In this document: positions 1 to 10,700 of the stretch, piece after piece
Layout: each line of letters begins with the position of its first letter
Position numbering within the stretch: position 1 is the stretch's first letter
From: Burkholderiaceae bacterium
GTDB taxonomy: Bacteria; Pseudomonadota; Gammaproteobacteria; Burkholderiales; Burkholderiaceae_C
Length of the DNA: 33,541 bases
NCBI GenBank assembly: GCA_019751915.1
Contig: JAIEMS010000010.1
Coordinates: forward strand, 1-33,541
Reading direction: 5' to 3'
Notes under the pieces: model-generated
Told to the model about the DNA's origin: nothing
The model's input: only the letters and a program-made list of their open reading frames with translations
Database searches by the model: none
Position numbers and translations under genes: made by a program

Positions 1-3000
1 GGTATTGAGTGCCACCACTTGGTCGGTGGTCAGGCTGGCTACTTGGCCGCTGCCCAACGCCGACAGTTGTTTGGTGTCGAGTACAGCGAAATCTGCGGTT
101 TCCAGCGCTTTGATTTGTGCAGTCGTCAGCACACCAATTTGCGCCGTGCTCAGGCCACGCACTTGGGCTGTCGTCAAGCCAGCAATATTGGCGGTGCTCA
201 AGCCACGAATGGTGGTGGTCGACAAGGTGCCAATAGCCGCTGAACCCAGCGTTACCAACTGGTTCGAGGTCAGGGCAGCAAACTGAGCGGTCGTCAAGCT
301 GGCCAGTTGGTTGGAGGTCAGGGCAGCAAAGTCAGCCGTTTCCAACGCCTTGATCTGGTTACTGGTCAATGCAACCAATTGTGCCGTGCTCAAACTGCGC
401 GCCTGTGTTGTCGTCAGGGCTTCAATTTGGTCGGTGGTGAGGCTGGCCAGTTGCGCGCTGGTCAAGGCCGATAGTTGCCGGGTATCGAGCTGTGCAAAAT
501 CGGCCACATCCAAGGCTTTGATTTGCGCGGTGGTCAGTACACCAATTTGCGTTGTCGTCAGGCCATGCACTTGGGCTGTCGTCAGGTCAACGATATTGGC
601 AGTGCTCAAGCCTTTGATGATCGTGGTCGACAAGGTGCCAATAGCAGCTGAACCGAGGGTGGCAAATTGACCCGCTGTCAACGCAGCAAACTGCGCTGTT
701 GTCAGGCCCGCCAGTTGGCTCGAAGTCAAGGCGGCAAAGTCAGCCGTTTCCAGCGCCTTGATTTGCGCTGTGGTCAGTGCTGCCAGTTGCCCCGTACTCA
801 AACCTCGCACTTGGGCGGTATTGAGTGCCACCACTTGGTCAGTGGTCAAGCTGGCTACTTGGCCGCTGCCCAGTGCCGACAGTTGTTTGGTGTCGAGGAC
901 TGCCAAAGCTGCTGTCTCCAGCGCCTTGATTTGCCCGGTGCTCAGTACACCGATTTGCGTTGTAGTCAGGCCACGCACTTGGGCTGTCGTCAATCCCGCC
1001 ACATTGGCTGTGCTCAGCCCCCGGATGATGGTGGTCGACAAGGTGCCCATAGCAGCTGAACCCAGTGTCACCAACTGTGATGGAGTCAGGGCAGCAAACT
1101 GCGCTGTTGTCAAACTGGTCAATTGGCTCGAAGTCAGTGCCGCAAAGTCGGCTGTTTCCAATGCCTTGATTTGGTTGCTGGTCAGTGCCACCAATTGGGC
1201 GCTACCCAAACTACGCGCCTGTGTTGTCGTCAGGGCTTCAATTTGATTGGTGGTCAGGCTGGCCATTTGTGCGCTGGTCAACGCTGACAGCTGCCGGGTA
1301 TCGAGCTGTGCAAAATCGGCCACATCCAAGGCTTTGATTTGCGCGGTGGTGAGTACACCAATTTGCGTTGTCGTCAGGCCATGCACTTGGGCTGTTGTCA
1401 AATCAACGATGTTGGTAGTACTCAGGCCCCGGATAATGGCGGTCGACAAGGTGCCAATGGCGGCGGAACCCAGCGTCGCAAACTGGCCCGGAGTCACAGC
1501 AGCAAACTGTGTGGTCGTCAGGCCGGCCAATTGGCTCGAAGTCAAGGTGGCAAAGGCCGCCGTTTCCAGGGCCTTGATTTGCGCTGTGGTCAACGCTGCC
1601 AGTTGCCCCGTACTCAAACCTCGCACTTGGGTGGTATTGAGTGCCACCACTTGGTCGGTGGTCAGGCTGGCTACTTGGCCGCTGCCCAACGCCGACAGTT
1701 GTTTGGTGTCGAGTACAGCGAAATCTGCGGTTTCCAGCGCTTTGATTTGTGCAGTCGTCAGCACACCAATTTGCGCCGTGCTCAGGCCACGCACTTGGGC
1801 TGTCGTCAAGCCAGCAATATTGGCGGTGCTCAAGCCACGAATGGTGGTGGTCGACAAGGTGCCAATAGCCGCTGAACCCAGCGTTACCAACTGGTTCGAG
1901 GTCAGGGCAGCAAACTGAGCGGTCGTCAAGCTGGCCAGTTGGTTGGAGGTCAGGGCAGCAAAGTCAGCCGTTTCCAACGCCTTAATTTGGTTACTGGTCA
2001 AGGCAACCAATTGTGCCGTGCTCAAACTACGCGCCTGTGTTGTCGTCAGGGCTTCAATTTGGTCGGTGGTGAGGCTGGCCAGTTGTGCGCTGCTCAAGGC
2101 CGACAGTTGCCGGGTATCGAGCTGTGCAAAATCGGCCACATCCAAGGCTTTGATTTGCGCGGTGGTGAGTACACCAATTTGCGTTGTCGTCAGGCCATGC
2201 ACTTGGGCTGTCGTCAGGTCAACGATATTGGCAGTGCTCAAGCCTTTGATGATCGTGGTCGACAAGGTGCCAATGGTGGCGGAACCCAGGGTCGCAAACT
2301 GGCCCGGAGTCACAGCACCAAACTGTGCTGTCGTCAGGCCCGCCAGTTGGCTCGAAGTCAAGGCGGCAAAGTCCGCTGTTTCCAGCGCCTTGATTTGCGC
2401 TGTGGTCAGTGCTGCCAGTTGCCCCGTACTCAAACCTCGCACTTGGGCGGTATTGAGTGCTACCACTTGGTCGGTGGTCAAGCTGGCTACTTGGCCGCTG
2501 CCCAGTGCCGACAGTTGTTTGGTGTCGAGTACGGCGAAATCTGCGGTTTCCAGCGCTTTGATTTGTGCAGTCGTCAGCACACCAATTTGCGCCGTGCTCA
2601 GACCACGCACTTGGGCTGTCGTCAGGTCGACGATGTTGGTGGTGCTCAGGCCCCGAATGGTGGTAGTCGACAAAGCACCGATGGCAGCCGAGCCGAAGGT
2701 GGCAAATTGACCCGCTGTCAGCGCAGCAAACTGTGCTGTTGTCAGGCCCGCCAGTTGGTTCGAAGTCAAAGCAGCAAAGTCAGCCGTTTCCAGTGCCTTG
2801 ATTTGCGCTGTGGTCAGTGCTGCCAGTTGCCCCGTACTCAAACCTCGCACTTGGGCGGTATTGAGTGCTACCACTTGGTCGGTGGTCAAGCTGGCTACTT
2901 GGCCGCTGCCCAGTGCCGACAGTTGTTTGGTGTCGAGCACTGCAAAATTTGCTGTCTCCAACACTTTGATTTGCCCGGTGGTCAACACACCAATTTGCGT

Positions 3001-3264
3001 TGTGGTCAGGCCACGCACTTGAGCGCTCGTCAAAGCAACGATGCTGGCTGTGCTCAGCCCTCTCACTGTGGTAGTGGAAAGGGTGCCAATGGCAGCGGAG
3101 CCGAGGGTGGCAAATTGACTTGGTGTCAAGACGGCGAACTGCGCCGTTGTCAAGCTTGCCAGTTGGCTGGAGGTCAGAGCTGCAAAGTCGGCTGTTTCCA
3201 GTGCTTTAATCTGGTTGGTCGTGAGCGCAGGAATTTGATTGGTGCCCAGTCCACGTGCTTGTGC
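1..3264 (-). repeat. Tandem 408-nt super-repeat array (17 octads per unit)
   Basis: A recognisable landmark, GGTATTGAGTGC on the plus strand, recurs at 1, 817, 1633, 2449 and 2857, giving spacings of 816, 816, 816 and 408 nt. Between them lies a second variant carrying TTCAATTTGGTCGGTGG, 408 nt out of step. Hence the base unit is 24 nt, 17 of them make a 408-nt unit, and two variants (A and B) alternate as an 816-nt unit. Every length is a multiple of 24, so the reading frame and octad phase never break. The 405 nt at the gene start (3265-3669) follow the octad pattern but are more diverged. Confidence 0.9.
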
Positions 3265-3669
3265 TGTACTCAAGGCCACCACTTGGTCTGTGGTCAGGCT
3301 AGCGATTTGGCTGCTACCCAGTGCTCCCAATTGCCGGGTATCGAGCACAGCAAAATCGGCTGCATTGAGTGATTTAATTTGGGCCGTTGTCAGGGCTGCC
3401 ATGTGGGCGCTGTTCAATGCCCGCACTTGGGCGGTGGTCAGCGTGGCAATATCTTCCGTCCCTAGCACCCGGATTTGGTTGGAAGAAAAGGCACCAATTT
3501 GTGCCGTACCCAATGCAGGCACTTGGGCGCTGGTCAAAGCAACGACCTGCGCTGTAGAAAGCACCTGAATTACGCCGGTAGAAAAACCAGCGATATCGTC
3601 GGTACCTAGGCCTGCAATTTGCGCGGTGGTCATGCCCGCGACTTGACTGGTAGTGAAGGAATTAGACAC
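1..3669 (-). CDS. Giant octapeptide-repeat protein, N-terminal part (partial)
   Basis: This is an uninterrupted minus-strand frame of 1223 codons that leaves the window at its left edge, so the stop is not seen. I chose the GTG at 3669-3667 because AAGGGG lies 6-7 nt upstream; the first in-frame ATG (3633) has no such site. After four residues (MSNS) the whole visible protein is a string of about 152 octads of the form L-[TSN]-[TS]-x-[QD]-[IVLF]-x-[AGS], for example LTTAQIKA, LDTKQLSA, LGSGQVAS. There are no cysteines or membrane segments in the stretches I translated, and no classical signal peptide. Repeats of this look occur in very large, probably secreted or surface proteins, often exported by type I systems through a C-terminal signal, but the C-terminus is outside the window. 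Each octad starts with S/T-x-x-Q, a helix-capping pattern, so short helices are as possible as a beta-solenoid. The function is unknown; an adhesin or matrix role is only a guess. Confidence 0.85.
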   Translation of the reverse strand, partial: MSNSFTTSQVAGMTTAQIAGLGTDDIAGFSTGVIQVLSTAQVVALTSAQVPALGTAQIGAFSSNQIRVLGTEDIATLTTAQVRALNSAHMAALTTAQIKSLNAADFAVLDTRQLGALGSSQIASLTTDQVVALSTAQARGLGTNQIPALTTNQIKALETADFAALTSSQLASLTTAQFAVLTPSQFATLGSAAIGTLSTTTVRGLSTASIVALTSAQVRGLTTTQIGVLTTGQIKVLETANFAVLDTKQLSALGSGQVASLTTDQVVALNTAQVRGLSTGQLAALTTAQIKALETADFAALTSNQLAGLTTAQFAALTAGQFATFGSAAIGALSTTTIRGLSTTNIVDLTTAQVRGLSTAQIGVLTTAQIKALETADFAVLDTKQLSALGSGQVASLTTDQVVALNTAQVRGLSTGQLAALTTAQIKALETADFAALTSSQLAGLTTAQFGAVTPGQFATLGSATIGTLSTTIIKGLSTANIVDLTTAQVHGLTTTQIGVLTTAQIKALDVADFAQLDTRQLSALSSAQLASLTTDQIEALTTTQARSLSTAQLVALTSNQIKALETADFAALTSNQLASLTTAQFAALTSNQLVTLGSAAIGTLSTTTIRGLSTANIAGLTTAQVRGLSTAQIGVLTTAQIKALETADFAVLDTKQLSALGSGQVASLTTDQVVALNTTQVRGLSTGQLAALTTAQIKALETAAFATLTSSQLAGLTTTQFAAVTPGQFATLGSAAIGTLSTAIIRGLSTTNIVDLTTAQVHGLTTTQIGVLTTAQIKALDVADFAQLDTRQLSALTSAQMASLTTNQIEALTTTQARSLGSAQLVALTSNQIKALETADFAALTSSQLTSLTTAQFAALTPSQLVTLGSAAMGTLSTTIIRGLSTANVAGLTTAQVRGLTTTQIGVLSTGQIKALETAALAVLDTKQLSALGSGQVASLTTDQVVALNTAQVRGLSTGQLAALTTAQIKALETADFAALTSSQLAGLTTAQFAALTAGQFATLGSAAIGTLSTTIIKGLSTANIVDLTTAQVHGLTTTQIGVLTTAQIKALDVADFAQLDTRQLSALTSAQLASLTTDQIEALTTTQARSLSTAQLVALTSNQIKALETADFAALTSNQLASLTTAQFAALTSNQLVTLGSAAIGTLSTTTIRGLSTANIAGLTTAQVRGLSTAQIGVLTTAQIKALETADFAVLDTKQLSALGSGQVASLTTDQVVALNT

Positions 3670-3954
3670 AAGCGCCCCTTTCAAGAGACAAAGTCTGCAC
3701 AACTCAGACCAACCACAGTCTCTGCACAGAAAAATGAATGAATAGCGTGGAACTCTAGCATCAGGACGGCATAAAACCTAGTGCCCGCTATGGGTAGTTG
3801 TCGGCAGATGTAAGCCGTAATTAAGTGCTATTTATTGCTTTTGCATCGTGAATTAGGGTTAATACAGGGCTGTTGAGTACCCAATTAGGTGTTGCACCCG
3901 AACCACGCCCAGCCCTTTGCAGGGCGCTCATTTGCAAGCCTTGGCACGGGCGGC

Positions 3955-4305
3955 TCAAGGTACAGAATCCACTTCCAAACCCGCATCGCACCCCACACCG
4001 GCCGCAATCGAGCGGCGGGCCAAGGCAGTCAGAGCAGACACGGCCCAAGGGTTCGTCCAGCCGGTGACCGCGCCGGGGTCGCTCACCATAGCGCATTGGT
4101 AGCGCAGTTGTGCCGCACTCCAACGCAGCGCCACACACACACCCCGGCGCCGGCGCGAGACCAGCATGCCCAGCGGACACGGCTCGACCAAGCAACACAG
4201 GCCGCAGCCGTTGCACGGCGCACCCTCGGGCGGCTTGACCGGAGCATCGGGGTGCCAATGGACGGTCTGCCAGCGCAGTGCCTTATCTGGGTTTGTCTGC
4301 GGCAT
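3955..4305 (-). CDS. Small cysteine-cluster protein (YkgJ-like, putative metal-binding)
   Basis: The predicted protein has 116 residues. The core is a dense cysteine cluster: C31, C34, C37, C38 and C43 (CNGCGLCC, then PCP), followed by SRRRRG, C57 and C71 in a YQCAM context. This matches the layout of the YkgJ family, annotated as putative zinc- or iron-chelating proteins of unknown role. The C-terminal third shows no further motif. The gene starts 27 nt after the stop of the VF530-type gene on the same strand, so the two may be co-transcribed; no clear Shine-Dalgarno precedes the ATG. The 285 nt between its stop and the giant repeat gene hold no gene I can support. The family call rests on the cysteine spacing alone. 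Confidence 0.7.
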   Translation of the reverse strand: MPQTNPDKALRWQTVHWHPDAPVKPPEGAPCNGCGLCCLVEPCPLGMLVSRRRRGVCVALRWSAAQLRYQCAMVSDPGAVTGWTNPWAVSALTALARRSIAAGVGCDAGLEVDSVP

Positions 4306-4332
4306 GGGTTTGACCGACGATGCAACCCCGGC

Positions 4333-4665
4333 TCAACGGGCAGGCCGGGCACTGGGTGCGCGGCGTTGTTGGCGCTGCATATAAAGGTACAAGCCCTCGA
4401 CCTTTTCACGCGCCCAAGGAGTTTTACGCAAAAACTTCAGGCTAGAAGCCATGCTCGGGTCGGCGGTAAAGCAGCGCACGGGGATATTGCGCCCCAACTC
4501 AGTCCAGCCATAGTGGGCAACCAGTGCCGTCACGATCGCCTCTAGTGTCAGGCCATGCAAGGGGTTGCGTGGCTGGGCAGGCACTGAGGCTGGGGGTGCA
4601 ACGGTAGCGACAGGGGCCATGACCGAAGCAGCCGTAGATGCGGGTGAAGGTGGTGTAGTGGGCAT
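4333..4665 (-). CDS. VF530 / DUF2132 family protein
   Basis: The predicted protein has 110 residues. Residues 34-95 carry the whole VF530 (DUF2132) signature: [13 protein letters not shown], the RCFTADPSM stretch and [17 protein letters not shown]. Family members are small proteins that have been structurally characterised and proposed to bind DNA, with no established function. The first 33 residues are a Pro/Ala/Thr-rich tail not needed for the fold. A longer frame begins at 4890 but would overlap the uvrA 3' end with unrelated sequence, so I take the ATG at 4665; ACAGG a few bases upstream is a weak ribosome site. The gene lies 103 nt downstream of the tandem uvrA on the same strand, a gap that includes an alternating TA run. 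Confidence 0.85.
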   Translation of the reverse strand: MPTTPPSPASTAASVMAPVATVAPPASVPAQPRNPLHGLTLEAIVTALVAHYGWTELGRNIPVRCFTADPSMASSLKFLRKTPWAREKVEGLYLYMQRQQRRAPSARPAR

Positions 4666-4768
4666 GCGAACCTGTCTGTATATATATGTAGTGGGTAGTG
4701 GAAAATCCAGCGCGGTGGGTAAAGTAGCTCTCAAGCCATCGTATCTCGAGGTCAAGTGGGGCCACTGG

Positions 4769-7700
4769 TCAATGGCTTCGTGCCAAAAACGCTGCCAGTG
4801 CCTGCCCGGTATGTGTTGCTCCTTGTGCCAAGTCTTCGGGGGTGGCGCTAGCGACGATGTGCCCGCCCGCTTGGCCCCCTTCTGGCCCAAGGTCGATGAC
4901 CCAGTCGGCTTCGGCCACTAAATCTAGGTCGTGCTCAATGACCACCACGCTGTGGCCGCCATCAACCAGTCGGTGCAGCACACCGATAAGTTTCTCCACA
5001 TCGGCCATGTGCAGGCCTACGGTAGGCTCATCTAATATATACAGCGTGTGGGGTGCTTTGTTGCCCCGGCGGGTGATGTCGTCACGCACCTTGGTCAGCT
5101 CCGTCACCAGCTTGATGCGCTGGGCTTCACCACCCGAGAGCGTCGGTGAAGGCTGGCCGAGCGTTAAGTAACCCAAACCAACTTCTTGCAACAATTGCAG
5201 TGGGTGTGCAATGGCGGGCATGCTGGCAAAAAATGCCACGGCCTCGTCCACTTCCATGTGCAGCACCTCGCCAATGCTTTTGCCGCGCCACGTCACGGCC
5301 AGCGTCTCAGGGTTAAAGCGCGCACCGTGGCAGACCTCGCAGCGCACTTTGACATCGGGCAAGAAACTCATGGCGATGGTGCGAATGCCTGCGCCCTCGC
5401 AGCCAGCGCAGCGGCCTTGGCCGGTGTTGAAACTAAAGCGCCCACTCGCGTAACCGCGCGCCTTGGCCTGCAGCGTTTGGGCAAATAGCTTGCGAATCGC
5501 ATCCCAAAAACCAATGTAGGTGGCCGGGCAAGAGCGGGGCGTTTTGCCGATGGGGGTTTGATCGACTTCCAGCACCCGGTCGATGCTCTCAAAGCCTGTC
5601 AGTCCGGTGCAGCCCACCAATGGCGGCGCTTGGCCGGCATCCATGGCTTGGCGGCCCGCTTGGGTACTGCGCTGTTGTACCCAAGCCTGAACGTTTGCCA
5701 GCAGCACGTCGCGGGCCAGCGTCGATTTGCCCGAGCCACTAACGCCCGTCACCGCCACCAGCCGGTGCAGCGGCACATGGGCCGTGGTGTGGTGCAGGTT
5801 GTGCAGATGGGCACCGTGGACGCTCAACCAGTGCTCTGGCGAGGCAGTTTTGTGGTGTTTTATGGTGGTAGCCCTTGCTGCATCTTGTTTTGTTGCTATT
5901 GTTTTTGAATCATCCAACACCACTGTCCGGCGCGGCTGCAACGGGTGGCGCATTGCGTGGAGCAAATAGCGCCCGGTTTGAGAATCGGCGGCATCGGTGA
6001 TGTCTGCCACGCTGCCCTGCGCCACCAAGCGCCCACCCCTTTGACCCGCGCCGGGGCCAATGTCGATGATGTGGTCGGCGCGGCGGATGGTGTCTTCGTC
6101 GTGCTCGACCACCACCAGCGTGTTGCCTTTGTCGCCGAGTTTCTGCAAGGCATTGAGCAAAATGTGGTTGTCGCGGGCGTGCAGACCGATGGTCGGCTCG
6201 TCGAGCACGTAGCACACGCCTTGCAGGTTGCTACCGAGCTGTGCCGCGAGCCGGATGCGCTGGGCTTCGCCGCCCGATAGCGTCGGGGCACCACGGTCTA
6301 ACGTCAAGTAACCTAGCCCTACGTCTTCAAGAAAGGCAAGACGGCTCTGAATTTCTGGAATCAGGTCGCGGGCAATCTGGGCCTCGCGGCCCGTCAGCGC
6401 TGGTGCCAGCGCGTCCAACCAGCGGCGCAGATCGGCCACAGGCAAGCGGGCCAGCGCTGTGATGGCCCAGTTCTGCGCCCCCCAACGCACGGCCCTTGCC
6501 GTAGCGTTGAGCCGGGTACCTTGGCAGCTTGGGCAAGGAGCATCCTGCACCCCTTCTGCGTCGGCTTCGGCAAAAGTTTGCTCGCGGCCTTGGGGTGCGT
6601 CAGCTTGCACCGAGTCATCGAACACTGTGCGCTGCGCTGGGGTCAATGCGACCCCGGTGCCCACGCAGTCAGGGCACCAGCCATGTTTGCTGTTGTAGCT
6701 GAACAGGCGCGGGTCGAGTTCAGCGTAACTGGTGGCGCAGACCGGGCAAGCGCGTTGGGTTGAAAACACCTGCAAGCGGCCAATGCCTGCCGTGGGGGCA
6801 TCGGCGGCCAGCGCCTCGCCCAAGCCATCCAAGTGCGACAGCACATGCACCACCCCCTTGCCGTGTTCCAGCGCCCGTGCCAGCGCCATGCGCAGCAGTG
6901 CCTCGTTGCCCGGCGTGATGTCCAGACTCAGCACCGGCAGTTCGATGGTGTGTTCTTTGAAGCGGTCAAGGCGTGCAAATCCTGCCGTTGGCACAAAGTT
7001 GCCATCCACGCGCAAGTGGGTGTAGCCGCGTGACCCGGCCCACTCGGCCCATTCGGTGTAAATGCCCTTGCGGTGGAGCACCAACGGTGCCAACAGGCCG
7101 ATGTGCTGACCGCGAAATTGGGTCAAAAGCTGGGCGACAATTTGCTCTATCGTTTGCGGTTGCACCGCCGTGCCATCGTGAATGCAGTGCTGCACCCCCA
7201 GTTTGACGTACAACAGGCGCAAAAAGTGCCACACCTCGGTGCTGGTGCCGACGGTCGATTTGCGCCCGCCGCGCGACAAGCGCTGCTCAATCGCTACCGT
7301 GGGGGGAATGCCATAGACCGCATCGACTTCAGGCCGACCGGCTGGCTGAACGATGGAGCGGGCATAGGCATTGAGGCTCTCGAGGTAGCGGCGCTGGCCT
7401 TCGTTGAACAAAATATCAAACGCCAGCGTCGATTTGCCCGAACCACTGACCCCCGTCACCACGCTAAAGCGCCCCCGTGGAATATCAACCGACAAGTTTT
7501 TCAGGTTGTGCTCTTTGGCATGGACAATTTGAATCGCTCCAGTTTGGACGGAAGCAGACCGTTGTTGTGCGTGGCCCCAAGGCACAAGGGCCTCTGACAC
7601 CCGTCCTGCGCCCAAGGTGTGAGCGTACTCGCGCAGCGCCGCTGCAGTGTGCGATGTCGGGTGTTGGCGCACCTCGTCGGGGGGGCCTTCGGCCACCACA

Positions 7701-10700
7701 TGGCCGCCGCCGTCACCGCCTTCAGGGCCGAGGTCAATCAACCAATCGCTGGCGCGAACCACATCCAAGTTGTGCTCAATGACAATCAACGAGTGCCCGG
7801 CTTCGATCAACTGGCGCAGCGCCCGCATCAGTTTGGCAATGTCGTCAAAGTGCAGGCCGGTGGTGGGTTCGTCAAACAAAAACAGCGTGCCCTTGCGTGC
7901 CAACGGCTGGCGCGACTTGCTTTGCGCACGCGCTGCCTCAGCCAAAAAACCGGCCAGCTTCAGGCGTTGGGCTTCGCCGCCCGACAGCGTGGGCACGGGC
8001 TGGCCTAGCTTGATGTATTCCAGCCCAACATCGATGATGGGCTGGAGCGCACACAACACGCCACGGTCGTGTGCAAACAGCACGGCTGCCTCGCTGACCG
8101 TCAAATTGAGCACTTGGGCCACGTTGAGCGAGACGGTTTCCAGCGCATCCTCTGAAAAATCGGGGTCAGACCCCGACGGGATCGGGCTTGTTGTCACCTT
8201 CAGGGGCCGGGTGCGTTGGAGGGTTACTTCCAGAATCTCAGGCCGGTAGCGCTGCCCGTCGCAGTCTTGGCAGCGTAAATACACGTCGCTGAGAAACTGC
8301 ATCTCTATGTGTTCAAAGCCCGAGCCACCACAGGTCGGGCAGCGCCCATCGCCGTGGTTGAAACTAAATTTGCTGGCCGTGTAACCACGCTGGCGCGACA
8401 GCGGCACGGCAGCAAACAGCTCGCGGATGGCATCCCACGCACCCACGTAGCTGGCAGGGTTGGAACGGGCCGTTTTACCGATGGGCGATTGATCGACAAA
8501 CACCACATCGGACAACTGTTCGGCCCCCCGCAACCCTTGGTGCGCGCCGGGGGTCTCGGTGGTTTTACCAAAGTGGCGCAGCAGCGCTGGGGCCAGCACA
8601 TCCTGAATCAGACTGGATTTGCCCGAGCCACTGACCCCCGTGACCGTCACCCAGCATTGCAGCGGAAATTCGACCGTGATATCGCGCAGATTGTGTTCGC
8701 GCGCCCCTTCGAGCACCAAACGCGGCATCGCTTGCGTCACCCGCCGGCCAAAGCCCATGCCAATTTGCTTGCGCCCGCCCAAGTACGCGCCCGTGAGGGT
8801 GTCGGCACCGCGCAACGCGTCGGGCGTGCCATCAAAAACGATTTGCCCCCCACGCTCGCCCGGGCCGGGGCCCATGTCGATGATGCGGTCGGCTGCCCAC
8901 ATCACAGCGGGGTCGTGTTCGACCACCACCAGCGTGTTGCCAGCATCGCGCAAGCGCAGCATGGCTTGGGTGATGCGGTGCATGTCGCGCGGGTGCAGGC
9001 CAATGCTCGGTTCGTCCAGCACAAACAGCGTATTGACCAACGAGGTGCCCAACGCTGTGGTCAGGTTGATGCGCTGCACCTCGCCGCCGCTCAGGGTGCG
9101 GCTTTGCCGGTCGAGTGTCAGGTAGCCAATACCAACGTCGCACAGGTATTTCAGGCGGGTGGTGATTTCAGCGTGCAGCAAGCGCAGGGCTTGGGCATCG
9201 CCGCTGCGTGGACTGGCGCACAAGGCCTCAGGAGCCGTCTGTGGCCGATTTTCAATGCCAAAGTCGAGGCTAGCCCTTTCTGTATCAGTATTTGTAGCTA
9301 TTAAATCAGGAGTTTTTTTGATCGCCAGCCGATCAAAAAACAGCCGCAGGCGCTCGATCGGCAGGTCCATCAGGTCGTGCAGACACAGCCCCGGCAGCGC
9401 TTGGAGTTGCGCGCGGCTCCATGCCACGCCCACAGGCATAAAGCGCTGGGACGGTTCCAGCACTGCGTCGGCATCCTCTTGGCTACCGATGCGCCACAGC
9501 AGACTCTCGGTTTTCAGGCGCGCACCAGCACAGGCCGGGCATGGGGTGTAGCTGCGGTACTTGGACAGCAGCACCCGGATGTGCATTTTGTAGGCCTTGC
9601 TCTCGAGATAATCAAAAAAGCGCTGTATGCCATACCACTGCTGCTTCCATTGGCCGCTCCAAGCGGGCGAGCCATCGATCACCCAGCGCTGCTGGGCTGG
9701 GGTCAGGTCGGCCCAAGCGGTGTCGCACGGGATGCCTTCGCTTTGGGCGTGGCGCAGCAGGTCATCTTGGGCCTCTTTCCACGCCGGGGTTTGGATGGTT
9801 TTGATGGCTCCGGCGCGCAGCGTCAGTTGGGCGTTAGGAACGACCAGCCCCCAATCAACACCAATCACCCGGCCAAAGCCCCGGCAGGTCTCGCACGCAC
9901 CCACCGCCGAGTTGAACGAAAACATCGAGGCAATCGGCTCGCTGTAACGCAGGTCGCTATCGGGGCAATGCAGGCCGGTCGAAAAGCGCCAGATGGCCGG
10001 CTCACCTCCCTCGACCACGGCGTACACCGCCAGTCGGCCACTACCACGTTGAAGCGCCACCTCAATGGCTTCGATGGCGCGGGTCTTATCAACACTGCCC
10101 ATACGAAAACGGTCGGCCACCACGTCCAGCACCTTGCGCGCCCCGGTGGGCGTGGCAACCTCGCGCTCGGCTTGCACTTTGGTAAAGCCGCTGGCCGAGA
10201 GCCACTGGGCCACTTCTTCGGTGCTGCTGTGGGCGGGCAGCTCGACGGCAAAGGTCAGCACCAAACGCGGCCCGTGGGCCGCAGCGCAACGGCGCTGGAG
10301 TTCGGCGTAAATGGTCTCGGGGCTATCGTGGCGCACATGCTGCGCGGTTTGGCGGTCAAACAATTGCCCGGCACGGGCCAACAGCAGCTTGAGGTGGTCG
10401 TTCAACTCGGTCATCGTGCCCACGGTCGAGCGCGAACTGCGTACCGGGTTGGTCTGGTCGATGGCAATGGCCGGGGGCACGCCCTCGATTTTGTCCACAG
10501 CGGGCTTGTCCATGCGCTCGAGAAACTGGCGCGCGTAGGCGCTGAAGGTTTCAACGTAGCGGCGCTGGCCCTCGGCATACAGGGTATCGAACACCAAACT
10601 CGACTTGCCCGAACCACTCGGGCCGGTCACCACCGTCAACGCGCCGGTGTGAATATCCAAATCGACGTTTTGCAGATTGTGCTGTCGTGCGCCGCGAATG

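Noticed and set aside
1-3264. CRISPR-like interpretation of the 24-nt repeats
   Set aside because: The repeats are contiguous without spacers, are coding throughout and vary by codon.
1939-3372. Long plus-strand frames in the repeat region (up to 477 codons)
   Set aside because: They are Cys/Arg/Gln-rich shadows of the octad repeat and lack ribosome sites; the minus strand gives a regular, well-composed protein.
3670-3954. Possible small gene or promoter between the repeat gene and the cysteine-cluster gene
   Set aside because: Only short frames and a 5-bp hairpin (GCCCT/AGGGC) are present; no convincing -35/-10 pair was found.
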